From contig NZ_CP045928.1 of the NCBI RefSeq assembly GCF_009664855.1, positions 124,001 through 188,000 on the forward strand: a DNA stretch of 64,000 bases, written 5' to 3'. The position numbers were made by a program, and so were the translations under genes. This DNA is from Flavobacterium sp. SLB02. Its GTDB lineage: Bacteria > Bacteroidota > Bacteroidia > Flavobacteriales > Flavobacteriaceae. Below, piece by piece: positions 1 through 7,924 of this stretch. The notes under the pieces are model-generated. The model was not told the DNA's origin, did not search any database, and saw only the letters and a program-made list of their open reading frames with translations. How positions within the stretch are numbered: the first letter of the stretch is position 1; each line of letters starts with the position of its first letter.

Positions 1-24
1 TTCCTCGCAATGACATATTTTGTG

Positions 25-1260
25 TTACTTCGGCAATTCATACATCTTCGGCAAAGAATTCACCAATGCCGATTTTGGCTTGGCAGCAAATGTCTTGAAA
101 TCTGCTGCATTAGAAACAGCCCCACTTGGTACAAAATAAGCATCTTTAGTATTATTCCAAAACATGACATAACTAACTTCAATATCATTAGATGTCAATG
201 CACTGTATAAGTAAGTCGAAAACCAATCTGTTATTGGTGTCTTTGTACTTGTAACCTGATAACCGGTTTCTGTTAACGCTGCAATTTTTACTTTGGTTTT
301 AGCCAAATCAGCAATTATCTTTAGTTTAGAATTGGCTTTGGCAGCGCCAGATTGGCCTTGATTATCAAAATCACCATAATTATCCATTCCTAAAACATCT
401 ACATATTTATCACCGGGATATCTGCTTAAATAATTGATTTCTGTAGTATACGAGTTGTCAGGTGAAAAGGCATAAAGAATATTATGAACGCCTTTGGTAT
501 TTTTTAGGTAATCAACTGTAAACTGATAAGCCATTTTATATTCCTGGGCAATGGCAAAATTAGCGCCCCACCAAAACCAGCTTCCGTCAAATTCATGAAA
601 AGGCCTGAAGATTATCGGAATCAATTCACCATTCGAACCTTTTAAATTCAAAAGGACGCTGGCAATTTTGTCTAATTTTTTCTTGTACCATTCGTGATTG
701 GTTCCACCAGGCAAAATACTTTGGAAAGCCGTTGCTTTTTGGTCTGCCGTCATATCGGCTGCATAAAAAGAATCCTCTTTATTAGGTTCTCTCAAATGCC
801 AGCAAAAGGTATTGATTATTCCTTTCGCGTAAGCGGATTTTGTAGCGCTTACAAGTTTTTCTTCTTGTTGGTAAAACCAGTTATCTGCCTGATTGTTATT
901 GTTTTTATCGGTAATAAACATGAAGTCAGAACCTAAAATAGCAGGATCAGAACCTGTATTTTTTTTGATGTCAGAGTCACCGCCATTATCCTGATAAAAA
1001 CTATTAAAAGCATCTTGCTGACCAATGGCAACTTTAGTTTTGGCAAGCTTTTTTAAATTATAAAATAAAGCTACAGTTTCTTTGGTGGCATTTGCATCGA
1101 CCATAAAGCTTGTCACATTTTGTGTTGTCAACAGATCGCTTGGGTTTAAAACCGGCGGTTCAATGATGATTTCAGGACCTGATTCATCGTTTGAAGAACA
1201 GCTCGAAACGGCTAAAATTGATAGACTTAAAAATGCTATTTTCAGAAATGTAGTTTTCAT
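25..1260 (-). CDS. GH26 endo-beta-1,4-mannanase, lipoprotein
   Basis: 411 residues. This is a glycoside hydrolase family 26 enzyme expected to cut beta-1,4-mannan into mannobiose or short oligomers. The N-terminus is a lipoprotein signal with Cys21 after VSS, so it should be anchored to a membrane, probably exposed on the cell surface. The GH26 signatures are clear: RPFHEFDGSWFWWG carries the acid/base Glu223 and LTETGY carries the nucleophile Glu331. It is last in a leftward run after the 2-epimerase (gap 4 bases), GH130 and symporter genes, the same gene content as the Bacteroides fragilis mannobiose operon. ATG start; the stop is at 25-27, so the gene is complete. The exact product (mannobiohydrolase or endo-acting) cannot be read from sequence. 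Confidence 0.93.
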   Translation of the reverse strand: MKTTFLKIAFLSLSILAVSSCSSNDESGPEIIIEPPVLNPSDLLTTQNVTSFMVDANATKETVALFYNLKKLAKTKVAIGQQDAFNSFYQDNGGDSDIKKNTGSDPAILGSDFMFITDKNNNNQADNWFYQQEEKLVSATKSAYAKGIINTFCWHLREPNKEDSFYAADMTADQKATAFQSILPGGTNHEWYKKKLDKIASVLLNLKGSNGELIPIIFRPFHEFDGSWFWWGANFAIAQEYKMAYQFTVDYLKNTKGVHNILYAFSPDNSYTTEINYLSRYPGDKYVDVLGMDNYGDFDNQGQSGAAKANSKLKIIADLAKTKVKIAALTETGYQVTSTKTPITDWFSTYLYSALTSNDIEVSYVMFWNNTKDAYFVPSGAVSNAADFKTFAAKPKSALVNSLPKMYELPK

Positions 1261-1264
1261 TTTT

Positions 1265-2455
1265 TTAAGTTTTAATTCGGTTAATGAGCTCTAAACAAGC
1301 CCGGCTATTATGATACGGACATTTCCAGAATCCAGCCTTGTCTTTTTCGATCAAAGAATAATCACGATTAATTCCCCAAAACCATTCTCCGTTTTCTTTG
1401 TCTAAAATGTACTTTTTTATAAACTTCCAGTTTTTATAAACGATGTTTAAATACGTTTCATCACCGGTTAATTGATAAGCGTTATAAAAACCAATTAAAG
1501 CTTCTGCCTGAACCCACCAATGTTTTTCGGCTACTAATTCGTTGTTTTCAGGATCAAATTCATACCATAAAGCTCCATCAGTATCTAAACCTTCTTTGGT
1601 AACTTCTGCCATCTGAATGGCATGTTTGGTGTAATTAGCAATCAAGGTTTCATCTTCAGAAATTTCGGCACATTGCAATAAAAGCCAAGCCGCTTCGATA
1701 TCATGACCGTAGGAGATAACGTCTGGTTTTTCGATCCAGTTTTCATCAAAAAATAATCGTAAATGACCGGTTTGGGTATTGATGAAATGTGCCTCGATTG
1801 TTTCTAATAATTCAATAACATCGCTTTGCAGTTTTTTGTCTTTCCAAACCTTAAATAAATTGGCATACGCTTCGACAATGTGCAAATGCGTATTCATGGT
1901 TTTTTTTTCGTTGGCATCTTTATCGCTCAAGCGCAAATCTTCTATGGGTTGCCAATCGCGGGTTAAAGCTTCAAAATAACCTTTCTGTTCAGGATCGTAA
2001 CTGTGTTCCTGAATTTTCAAATATAAATTTATGGCTATTTCTAAAGCTTTATCGTCTTTAGAAATAGCATAAAATTCAGATAATCCGTAGATCGCAAAAG
2101 CTAAAGCATAGATTTGATTTTTGGTATCTTTTGGTGTTCTATCAGTATTAATACTCCAGAATAAACCTCCAAATTCAGCATCATAAAAATGTTCTGAAAG
2201 AAACTCAAAAGCACGTTTGGCAATCTTTTTATGGTTTTCGTTTTTTGTGACTTTATAACTAGCTGCAAAACTCCATAAAATTCTCGCATTTAAAACAGAA
2301 CCTTTTTCGGTATTGGCGATAATATGATCGTTGAAATCAATCTGACCAACAAAACCTTCATTTTCGTTGTCTAAAGTATGTTTTGACCAATATTTTAAAA
2401 TTGAATCTAGTTCGTCTGATAATTCAGATTTAAGTTGCTTTAGTTGTATTGACAC
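1265..2455 (-). CDS. AGE-family mannobiose/cellobiose 2-epimerase
   Basis: 396 residues, the usual length of the N-acylglucosamine/cellobiose 2-epimerase family. In a mannan locus the likely reaction is epimerisation of the reducing-end mannose of beta-1,4-mannobiose, giving mannosyl-glucose for the GH130 phosphorylase next door. The (alpha/alpha)6-barrel motifs are visible: Arg58, His190/His192 in NTHLHIVEAY, His251 in SYGHDIEAAW, the Trp pair 313-314 in KHWWVQAE, and His382 in CPYHNSRA. There is no signal peptide, so it is cytoplasmic. The start is GTG (2453-2455), 6 bases after the GH130 stop; no better ATG lies in frame upstream, so translational coupling is likely. Substrate preference is inferred from context. 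Confidence 0.9.
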   Translation of the reverse strand: MSIQLKQLKSELSDELDSILKYWSKHTLDNENEGFVGQIDFNDHIIANTEKGSVLNARILWSFAASYKVTKNENHKKIAKRAFEFLSEHFYDAEFGGLFWSINTDRTPKDTKNQIYALAFAIYGLSEFYAISKDDKALEIAINLYLKIQEHSYDPEQKGYFEALTRDWQPIEDLRLSDKDANEKKTMNTHLHIVEAYANLFKVWKDKKLQSDVIELLETIEAHFINTQTGHLRLFFDENWIEKPDVISYGHDIEAAWLLLQCAEISEDETLIANYTKHAIQMAEVTKEGLDTDGALWYEFDPENNELVAEKHWWVQAEALIGFYNAYQLTGDETYLNIVYKNWKFIKKYILDKENGEWFWGINRDYSLIEKDKAGFWKCPYHNSRACLELINRIKT

Positions 2456-2461
2456 AGTAAA

Positions 2462-3652
2462 TTAAATTGTATTGTTTTTCTCGATTTGATTGATGATGGT
2501 TTTCACCGAACCTGCAGAAATAAAAGTATCTGCGGGCGCATTCATAACATAATCAATCAGTTTTTCTACAGACGAAACGGCAACATGCATTCTGGTATCT
2601 GATGAAGCATAATATACATAAACAGTTCCGTCATTATCTTCAATCCATCCGTTTGAGAATAAAACATTCGATACATCGCCAACTCTTTCGATTCCTTCTG
2701 GTCCCATAAAATGACCGGCAGGAACGTGTGTTACTTTGGTAATATCATTCAAATCGGTCATGAACATATAAAGGGTGTAACGTAAACCTGCAGCGGTATT
2801 ACGAACTCCGTGTGCGAGATGCAACCAGCCTTTTTCGGTTTTGATAGGAGCGGGACCAAGTCCATTTTTCAATTCATAAATTGTATGATATTGTTTCCCA
2901 AAGATGATTTTCTCCTCTTTTACAACAGGATTTGTCATATCATCCACATATCCCAGACCAATTCCGCCACCGGCTCCAACATCGATAAAGCCATCTTGTG
3001 GACGTGTGTATAAAGCATATTTTCCGTTTACGAATTCGGGATGTAAAACCACATTGCGCTGTTGGCCTGTATTCGAAATAAAATCAGGTAATCTTTCCCA
3101 GTTTACCAAATCTTTCGAACGTACGATTCCTGCATTGGCTACAGCCGAACTTGTGTCGCCTTTTGGTGCTTTTGGATCTTTTCTTTCGGTACAAAAAATA
3201 CCGTACACCCAACCGTCTTCATGGTTAATCAAGCGCATATCATACACGTTTGTATCTGGTTCTTCTGTTTGCGGAATCACGCATGGTTTTTCCCAAAACT
3301 TAAAATTATCCACTCCGTTTGGACTTTCCGCTATAGCGAAAAAAGATTTTCTGTCTATTCCTTCTACACGAACGGCAAGCAAATATTTTCCGTTCCATTT
3401 CATGGCGCCTGCATTAAAAGCGGCATTCATTCCTATGCGTTCCTGTAAAAACGGATTGGTTTTTTCGTTAAGGTCAAAACGCCAGTTCAATGGTACGTGG
3501 GCTGCTGTAACAACCGGGTTTTTGTAGCGTTCGTATATACCGTTTCCGGCATGATCCTGAGGAGCATTTTTTTGCTCGATCAGTATTTTATGTTCTTTTT
3601 CTAATGCTACTTTTCTATCCTGAAATGTAGTTGAAGTGGCTATTGCTGTCAT
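2462..3652 (-). CDS. GH130 4-O-beta-D-mannosyl-D-glucose phosphorylase
   Basis: 396 residues. GH130 inverting phosphorylase expected to convert mannosyl-glucose plus phosphate to alpha-mannose-1-phosphate and glucose in the cytoplasm. The sequence carries the GH130 subgroup 1 hallmarks: RIGMNAAFNAGA near residue 72, VRVEGIDRKSFFA near 95, and NVYDMRL with the candidate general acid Asp138. No signal peptide. It lies between the epimerase and the symporter and should be co-transcribed with them. The identity follows closely from the known B. fragilis enzyme; the exact acceptor (glucose rather than mannose or longer mannan ends) is inferred from the adjacent epimerase. Confidence 0.92.
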   Translation of the reverse strand: MTAIATSTTFQDRKVALEKEHKILIEQKNAPQDHAGNGIYERYKNPVVTAAHVPLNWRFDLNEKTNPFLQERIGMNAAFNAGAMKWNGKYLLAVRVEGIDRKSFFAIAESPNGVDNFKFWEKPCVIPQTEEPDTNVYDMRLINHEDGWVYGIFCTERKDPKAPKGDTSSAVANAGIVRSKDLVNWERLPDFISNTGQQRNVVLHPEFVNGKYALYTRPQDGFIDVGAGGGIGLGYVDDMTNPVVKEEKIIFGKQYHTIYELKNGLGPAPIKTEKGWLHLAHGVRNTAAGLRYTLYMFMTDLNDITKVTHVPAGHFMGPEGIERVGDVSNVLFSNGWIEDNDGTVYVYYASSDTRMHVAVSSVEKLIDYVMNAPADTFISAGSVKTIINQIEKNNTI

Positions 3653-3680
3653 ATAAATAGATTTCTGTATCTGTATTTTT

Positions 3681-5072
3681 TTAATTGCTTTGGTCTCGTT
3701 TTTCGTTTAAATCTTGTTCGATTACCTGAAGTTTATTTTCAGATAATGGATAAAATGCTATAAAAGCAACTGATATTATGGCCGCGATGGCAGGGAGTAT
3801 GCTTAACATTAACTGAATTCCGTTTTGGGCTGTGGCAGTTTGCTCTACATTGGCCTGAAAACCGTAATAGCCTAAAAGCCATCCGGCTCCGGCGCCGCCA
3901 ATGGTCCATCCAAATTTTTGTGACATAGATGAAGCAGAGAAAACCAATCCTGTTGCTCTGCGTCCTTGTTTCCACTCAGAATAATCGGCACTGTCAGCGT
4001 ACATCGACCAGATTAGCGGAAAGATGCAACCGGCACAGATGCTGATTAAAACCTGGAAACTCATAATTAAGAACACATCTTCTTTTCCGAATAAATAGAA
4101 AATCAAACTCAGGATTGCGGCTACGGCCATGGCACCAAAAAAGGTTTTCTTTTTACCAATTTTATTGGCAATTGGCGTTGCTATAATTACGCCGATGATA
4201 TTGGCAGCTTGCCCTAAAACCAAATAGATTGAAGTTGGCGTCATGTGAAAATCGGTTCCAAAAAGAGAGAAGTCGAAATTCACGCTGCTGCTTACGTAAT
4301 ATTTAAAATAATAAACGGCAGCTCCGTCACGAATGGAGTTGAAAACCAATGCACCAATTCCGGCCCCGAGTAATATCCACCACGGTCTGTTTTTTAGTAA
4401 ATCTTTTAAATCTTCTTTTAGATTGTTTTCTTCGTCAGAAATGGGTTTTACTCTTTCTTTGGTGAAGAAAAAACACGCCCAGAAAAAAGCAGTTGTAATT
4501 ACTCCAAAAACAGCAATTGTTGTTAGCCAGCCTGATTTAGAGTTTAGGCTTCCGCCGAAGTAATTTACCAAAGGTTCAATTAGCCACAGTGCCAGAAGAC
4601 TTCCTCCAAAGGCAAAAACCATTCTGTAAGAGGATAAAGTATTTCTTTCTTTCCTATCAGATGACATTACGCCCAAAAGCGATGCATACGGCACATTGAT
4701 TAAGGAATAAATCATCATCATGGCTGAATACGTCACGTAAGCATAAATTATTTTTCCTTTTTCGTCAAAATCAGGTGTGTAAAAAGTTAGTACACCAATT
4801 ACGGCAAAAGGCACGGCAACCCATAATAAGTAAGGTCTGAATTTTCCCCATTTGCTTTTTGTTCGATCGGCAATGATTCCCACAATTGGGTCAAAACAAG
4901 AATCCCAGATTCTGGTAATCAAAAACATGGTTCCTACAACGGCAGGCGCCAGTCCGAAAACATCGGTGTAGAAAAAGAGAAGGTACATGCTGAAAATTTT
5001 CCAGAACATGGATGATGCTGCATCTCCAAGACCGTAACCTACTTTTTCTTTTAAACTAATTTTGTTGTGCAT
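3681..5072 (-). CDS. GPH-family (MelB-like) sugar:cation symporter
   Basis: 463 residues with about 12 hydrophobic segments. It belongs to the glycoside-pentoside-hexuronide family of the major facilitator superfamily: the first loop reads RIWDSCFDPIVG followed by ADRTKSKWGKFRPY, the family signature with its cation-site aspartates. It should bring mannobiose or mannosyl-glucose from the periplasm to the cytoplasmic epimerase and phosphorylase. It sits 28 bases upstream of the GH130 gene and starts at ATG. Upstream lies a 222-base gap with repeat words, then the second GH26 gene on the same strand, which may read through into it. Substrate is inferred from context. Confidence 0.9.
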   Translation of the reverse strand: MHNKISLKEKVGYGLGDAASSMFWKIFSMYLLFFYTDVFGLAPAVVGTMFLITRIWDSCFDPIVGIIADRTKSKWGKFRPYLLWVAVPFAVIGVLTFYTPDFDEKGKIIYAYVTYSAMMMIYSLINVPYASLLGVMSSDRKERNTLSSYRMVFAFGGSLLALWLIEPLVNYFGGSLNSKSGWLTTIAVFGVITTAFFWACFFFTKERVKPISDEENNLKEDLKDLLKNRPWWILLGAGIGALVFNSIRDGAAVYYFKYYVSSSVNFDFSLFGTDFHMTPTSIYLVLGQAANIIGVIIATPIANKIGKKKTFFGAMAVAAILSLIFYLFGKEDVFLIMSFQVLISICAGCIFPLIWSMYADSADYSEWKQGRRATGLVFSASSMSQKFGWTIGGAGAGWLLGYYGFQANVEQTATAQNGIQLMLSILPAIAAIISVAFIAFYPLSENKLQVIEQDLNEKRDQSN

Positions 5073-5144
5073 CAGGCTTTTTTTAAAAGTTGTAATTTAG
5101 ATTTGGTTAATTATTTTAATGTTTCTATTTGTTGAATTTTTTTG

Positions 5145-5287
5145 ACGCGGATAAAACGGATTTACTTCGTAAAACGCGGATAAAAAACAGATTTTATTTT
5201 GAATGACATATCTTTAAATCGATGTTTTTATGTGTCGAATTTTTAGGTACGCGGATCTCGCAGATTTAGATAGATTTAAACAGATTT
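5145..5287. repeat. Intergenic AGATT/CGGAT word repeat
   Basis: The gap between the second GH26 gene and the symporter holds repeated short words: ACGCGGAT occurs at 5145 and again near 5190, and decamers ending AGATTT recur at about 5255-5287. The same vocabulary occurs in the gaps at 20531-20642 and 38698-38770. No open reading frame of note and no clear terminator is seen here. Confidence 0.5.
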
Positions 5288-5294
5288 TTAATTC

Positions 5295-6425
5295 TCAATT
5301 TTTTTTAATGTCTTTTTCGAATAAGGTTTTGTCCAAATTATAAAAATTAACAAAATCTTTCGCGCTTACTTGGCCTGTATATGGCGCATAGTAATGCATT
5401 TTTTGCTCTTTTTCCTGCCAGCCGTGGTTTCTCCATAATAAAACATAAGAAATTTTATAGTCTCCAATTGCTTTAGATAAAGTTCCTGTCCACCATTTTG
5501 GGTCTGGAATGGCTTCGTAACCCGCCTCGGCTATGGCAATTAATTTGTTTCGTTTTATACCAATTTCATTGATAATTTTCAATTGGTTTTGCACTTCTTC
5601 TATAAACTTTTTGCCGTCTTTGTCGTCATTGTTCTGGTAAGAATCAAAACTGATAATGTCAGCATAATTATCACCCGGATATTTGTCCAGAAAATCTTCC
5701 TGAGAGCTGAAACTACTGGTATTGTAAATATAAATTAAATTATGAACCCCTTTTTTCTGAAGATATTCGAAAGTAAATTTCCATAATGTCTTAAATTCTT
5801 CAGGTGTTCCATTTCCTTTTCCCCACCAAAACCATCCGCCGGTAAGTTCATGATAAGGCCTAAAAAGTATCGGGATATTTTTTCCCTTTTTATCTTTTAA
5901 AGAAAGAAAGAAATCAGCCGCTTTATCAAGCCAGCTGCTGAATTTTTGATGATTTTCTCCACCAGGTAAAATTGTTTTTAGCGAATTTGGAGTATTGTCC
6001 CAGGCACTTTTTCCGGTTGCGGGATTGTCAAAATGCATGCTTATTGTCGAAATGCCGCCTCTTTCATGAGCTTCTTCGATGTACTGTTTCATTTTAGTAA
6101 AAGGAATTCCATCAATATTATTTGCATCATTTCTTTCTAAACCCGCAATGTCCCAACCGTAAACCGCAGGATAATCGCCCACTACATCTTTTATATCACT
6201 GCGACCGTCTTCGTATTTCCAGTTTACACCATACGCAAGATCGTCCTGATGCCCGAATAAATAACCTTTTTGGGTTAATTGATTGAGTTTTTTATATAAA
6301 GAAACGGTTTCTGGTGTAGCTTTTTTATCTGAAAGTGACAAATTAGTATTAGTAACCAACTGCTTTGAGGAGCAGGAAGTCCCTATAAATATCACGGTTA
6401 TTAGTGCTAGTATGTTTTTTTTCAT
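5295..6425 (-). CDS. GH26 beta-mannanase, lipoprotein (second copy)
   Basis: 376 residues. A second GH26 enzyme, clearly diverged from the one at 25-1260. The lipoprotein signal ends at Cys18 (IGTSC). Catalytic motifs are intact: RPYHELTGGWFWWG with acid/base Glu193, and IAEAGY with nucleophile Glu300. With two membrane-anchored GH26 proteins, one may act on polymer at the surface and the other may release mannobiose in the periplasm; the sequence does not say which. It is the first gene of the leftward block, opposite the AraC gene. A TATCTTTG on the minus strand at 6625-6632 is a candidate -10 (often called -7) element. Confidence 0.92.
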   Translation of the reverse strand: MKKNILALITVIFIGTSCSSKQLVTNTNLSLSDKKATPETVSLYKKLNQLTQKGYLFGHQDDLAYGVNWKYEDGRSDIKDVVGDYPAVYGWDIAGLERNDANNIDGIPFTKMKQYIEEAHERGGISTISMHFDNPATGKSAWDNTPNSLKTILPGGENHQKFSSWLDKAADFFLSLKDKKGKNIPILFRPYHELTGGWFWWGKGNGTPEEFKTLWKFTFEYLQKKGVHNLIYIYNTSSFSSQEDFLDKYPGDNYADIISFDSYQNNDDKDGKKFIEEVQNQLKIINEIGIKRNKLIAIAEAGYEAIPDPKWWTGTLSKAIGDYKISYVLLWRNHGWQEKEQKMHYYAPYTGQVSAKDFVNFYNLDKTLFEKDIKKN

Positions 6426-6624
6426 TAGGAATGTGGTTGTTTTTCAGTGTAATAAAGTGTAAAAGCAACAGTTGAAAAAGGTGTTGCGAAACCTTCGTTT
6501 TTGTAATCTATTTATCAGTATTAATTTTTGATTAAAATTATCAAAACTTTAAAAAGATATTGTATTAAAAATGATTAATGTTTATTATTAATATTCTTTT
6601 TGTAAAAATCATAATTCTATTTTT

Positions 6625-6632
6625 CAAAGATA
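6625..6632 (-). promoter_or_regulatory. Candidate TAnnTTTG promoter for leftward mannan genes
   Basis: Minus-strand TATCTTTG, about 200 bases before the second GH26 gene, inside the AT-rich divergent region 6426-6732. It fits the Bacteroidota -7 consensus; I see no good -33 element, and the leader would be long. The rest of this 307-base region shows no ORF or strong palindrome. Confidence 0.4.
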
Positions 6633-6732
6633 ATCGGATGTTTATTGTCTAATTAATATTATTTTATCAATTATATATCATATTATTGCAAATAAAAAAT
6701 CCAATAGTACTTCCTAAAATAGTTTATTAAAG

Positions 6733-7611
6733 ATGAGTAATACTAAAAATTTTTACAGAGAAATTGCTCCGCTTTCGGCCGGGGATAGTTTTTTAGTTTT
6801 CGACAGAGTAAAAGATAGTTTTGATTTTCCGGTGCATTACCATCCGGAATTTGAGATCAATTTTATTTTAAACGGCAAAGGAGTAAAGCGTGTCGTGGGT
6901 GATAATATTGAAGAAATTGATAATGTCGAATTGGTTTTGATTGGTCCAAATTTATATCACGGTTGGGAATTAAGTAAATGTACGAGCAAAAAAATTCACG
7001 AAATTACGATTCAGTTTCATAACGATCTTTTTCATGAATCTTTGTTGTCAAGGCGTATTATGAATCCTATTCGTGATATGTTCAACAGGTCTATTCATGG
7101 TATTTTATTTTCGAAAAAAGTAGCCGAAGAGTTGACTCCAAGGCTGGTAAAGCTTTCTAAATTAGATGGTATGGACTATTTTTTAGAAATTACTTCGTTG
7201 TTGTATGATTTGGCAAATTCCAGAAATCAACGTTTACTGTCGACTTATACAGTAGATTATGATACGTTTGATGATTATGATAAAATGAAGCTGGTGTATG
7301 AATATGTACAGAAACATTTTGCAGAAAAAATCACTTTAGAAGATGTTGCGAATATTGCGAGCATGTCGATAATTTCTTTTAACCGATTTATTAAAAAACG
7401 TACCGGAAAAACTTTTGTTAATTATATCAATGATATTCGTATTGGATATGCGGCACGTTGGCTGGTGGAAAAAGATATGAGTGTTTCTGAGGTTGCTTTT
7501 AAGTCCGGATTTAATAATATCGCCAATTTCAATCGTAGTTTTAAAGCGATTAAAAACTGTACGCCCAGTCAGTATAGAGAAGATTTCTCTGGATTAAAAC
7601 GTATTTTATAA
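6733..7611 (+). CDS. AraC-family regulator of the mannan locus
   Basis: 292 residues. The N-terminal half (about 20-110) looks like a cupin-type sugar-binding domain (FPVHYHPEFEINFILNGKG). The C-terminal 100 residues carry the two helix-turn-helix units of AraC proteins: LEDVANIASMS followed by FNRFIKKRTG, and VSEVAFKSGFNNIANFNRSF followed by the usual TPSQYR end. It lies between the two divergent halves of the mannan locus, so it most likely controls both in response to a mannan-derived sugar. There is no hybrid two-component sensor or ECF sigma/anti-sigma pair here, the more usual regulators of SusCD loci. The ligand is not known from sequence. Confidence 0.9.
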   Translation: MSNTKNFYREIAPLSAGDSFLVFDRVKDSFDFPVHYHPEFEINFILNGKGVKRVVGDNIEEIDNVELVLIGPNLYHGWELSKCTSKKIHEITIQFHNDLFHESLLSRRIMNPIRDMFNRSIHGILFSKKVAEELTPRLVKLSKLDGMDYFLEITSLLYDLANSRNQRLLSTYTVDYDTFDDYDKMKLVYEYVQKHFAEKITLEDVANIASMSIISFNRFIKKRTGKTFVNYINDIRIGYAARWLVEKDMSVSEVAFKSGFNNIANFNRSFKAIKNCTPSQYREDFSGLKRIL

Positions 7612-7643
7612 TGATACTTTTTTGACACAAACAAATATTATTT

Positions 7644-7679
7644 TTAACGAAATCGTTTGCTTTTAAGCGAATTCGTTAA
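7644..7679. promoter_or_regulatory. Paired palindromes upstream of susC (candidate operator)
   Basis: Two 12-bp palindrome-like sites, AACGAAATCGTT (7646-7657) and AGCGAATTCGTT (7666-7677), have centres exactly 20 bp apart. Together they also form a larger inverted repeat, TTAACGAAATCG facing CGAATTCGTTAA. They lie just after the AraC stop and about 160 bp before the susC -7 element. They could be a regulator site or the AraC terminator stem, although no T-run follows. Confidence 0.45.
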
Positions 7680-7835
7680 TTTTTATTTATAAGATCAAGT
7701 AGTTTAACGGGGTTGATTTGCGAATAATGTATTTTTTTATACTTTTTATTTTCATATGTGTTTTTTTAAAACGTTATAGTAAAAATATTATCATCAAATG
7801 ATATAATACTATCGATTTAATGTTTCCTTGTGTTA

Positions 7836-7843
7836 TAGATTTG
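7836..7843 (+). promoter_or_regulatory. Candidate susC promoter (-7 element)
   Basis: TAGATTTG fits TAnnTTTG and lies about 80 bases before the susC ATG, the only plus-strand match in the 313-base gap 7612-7924. Transcription would start near 7848 with a leader of about 75 bases. Confidence 0.5.
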
Positions 7844-7924
7844 TTAAATAATTTAAGAAATAAATACAACCCTTTTTTATGACTTGAATTAGAATAACAA
7901 ATTTAAACTAACCAAACATTTATT

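Noticed and set aside
2904..3527. 207-codon open frame on the plus strand
   Set aside because: It is antisense to the GH130 gene, whose conserved motifs run through the whole stretch.
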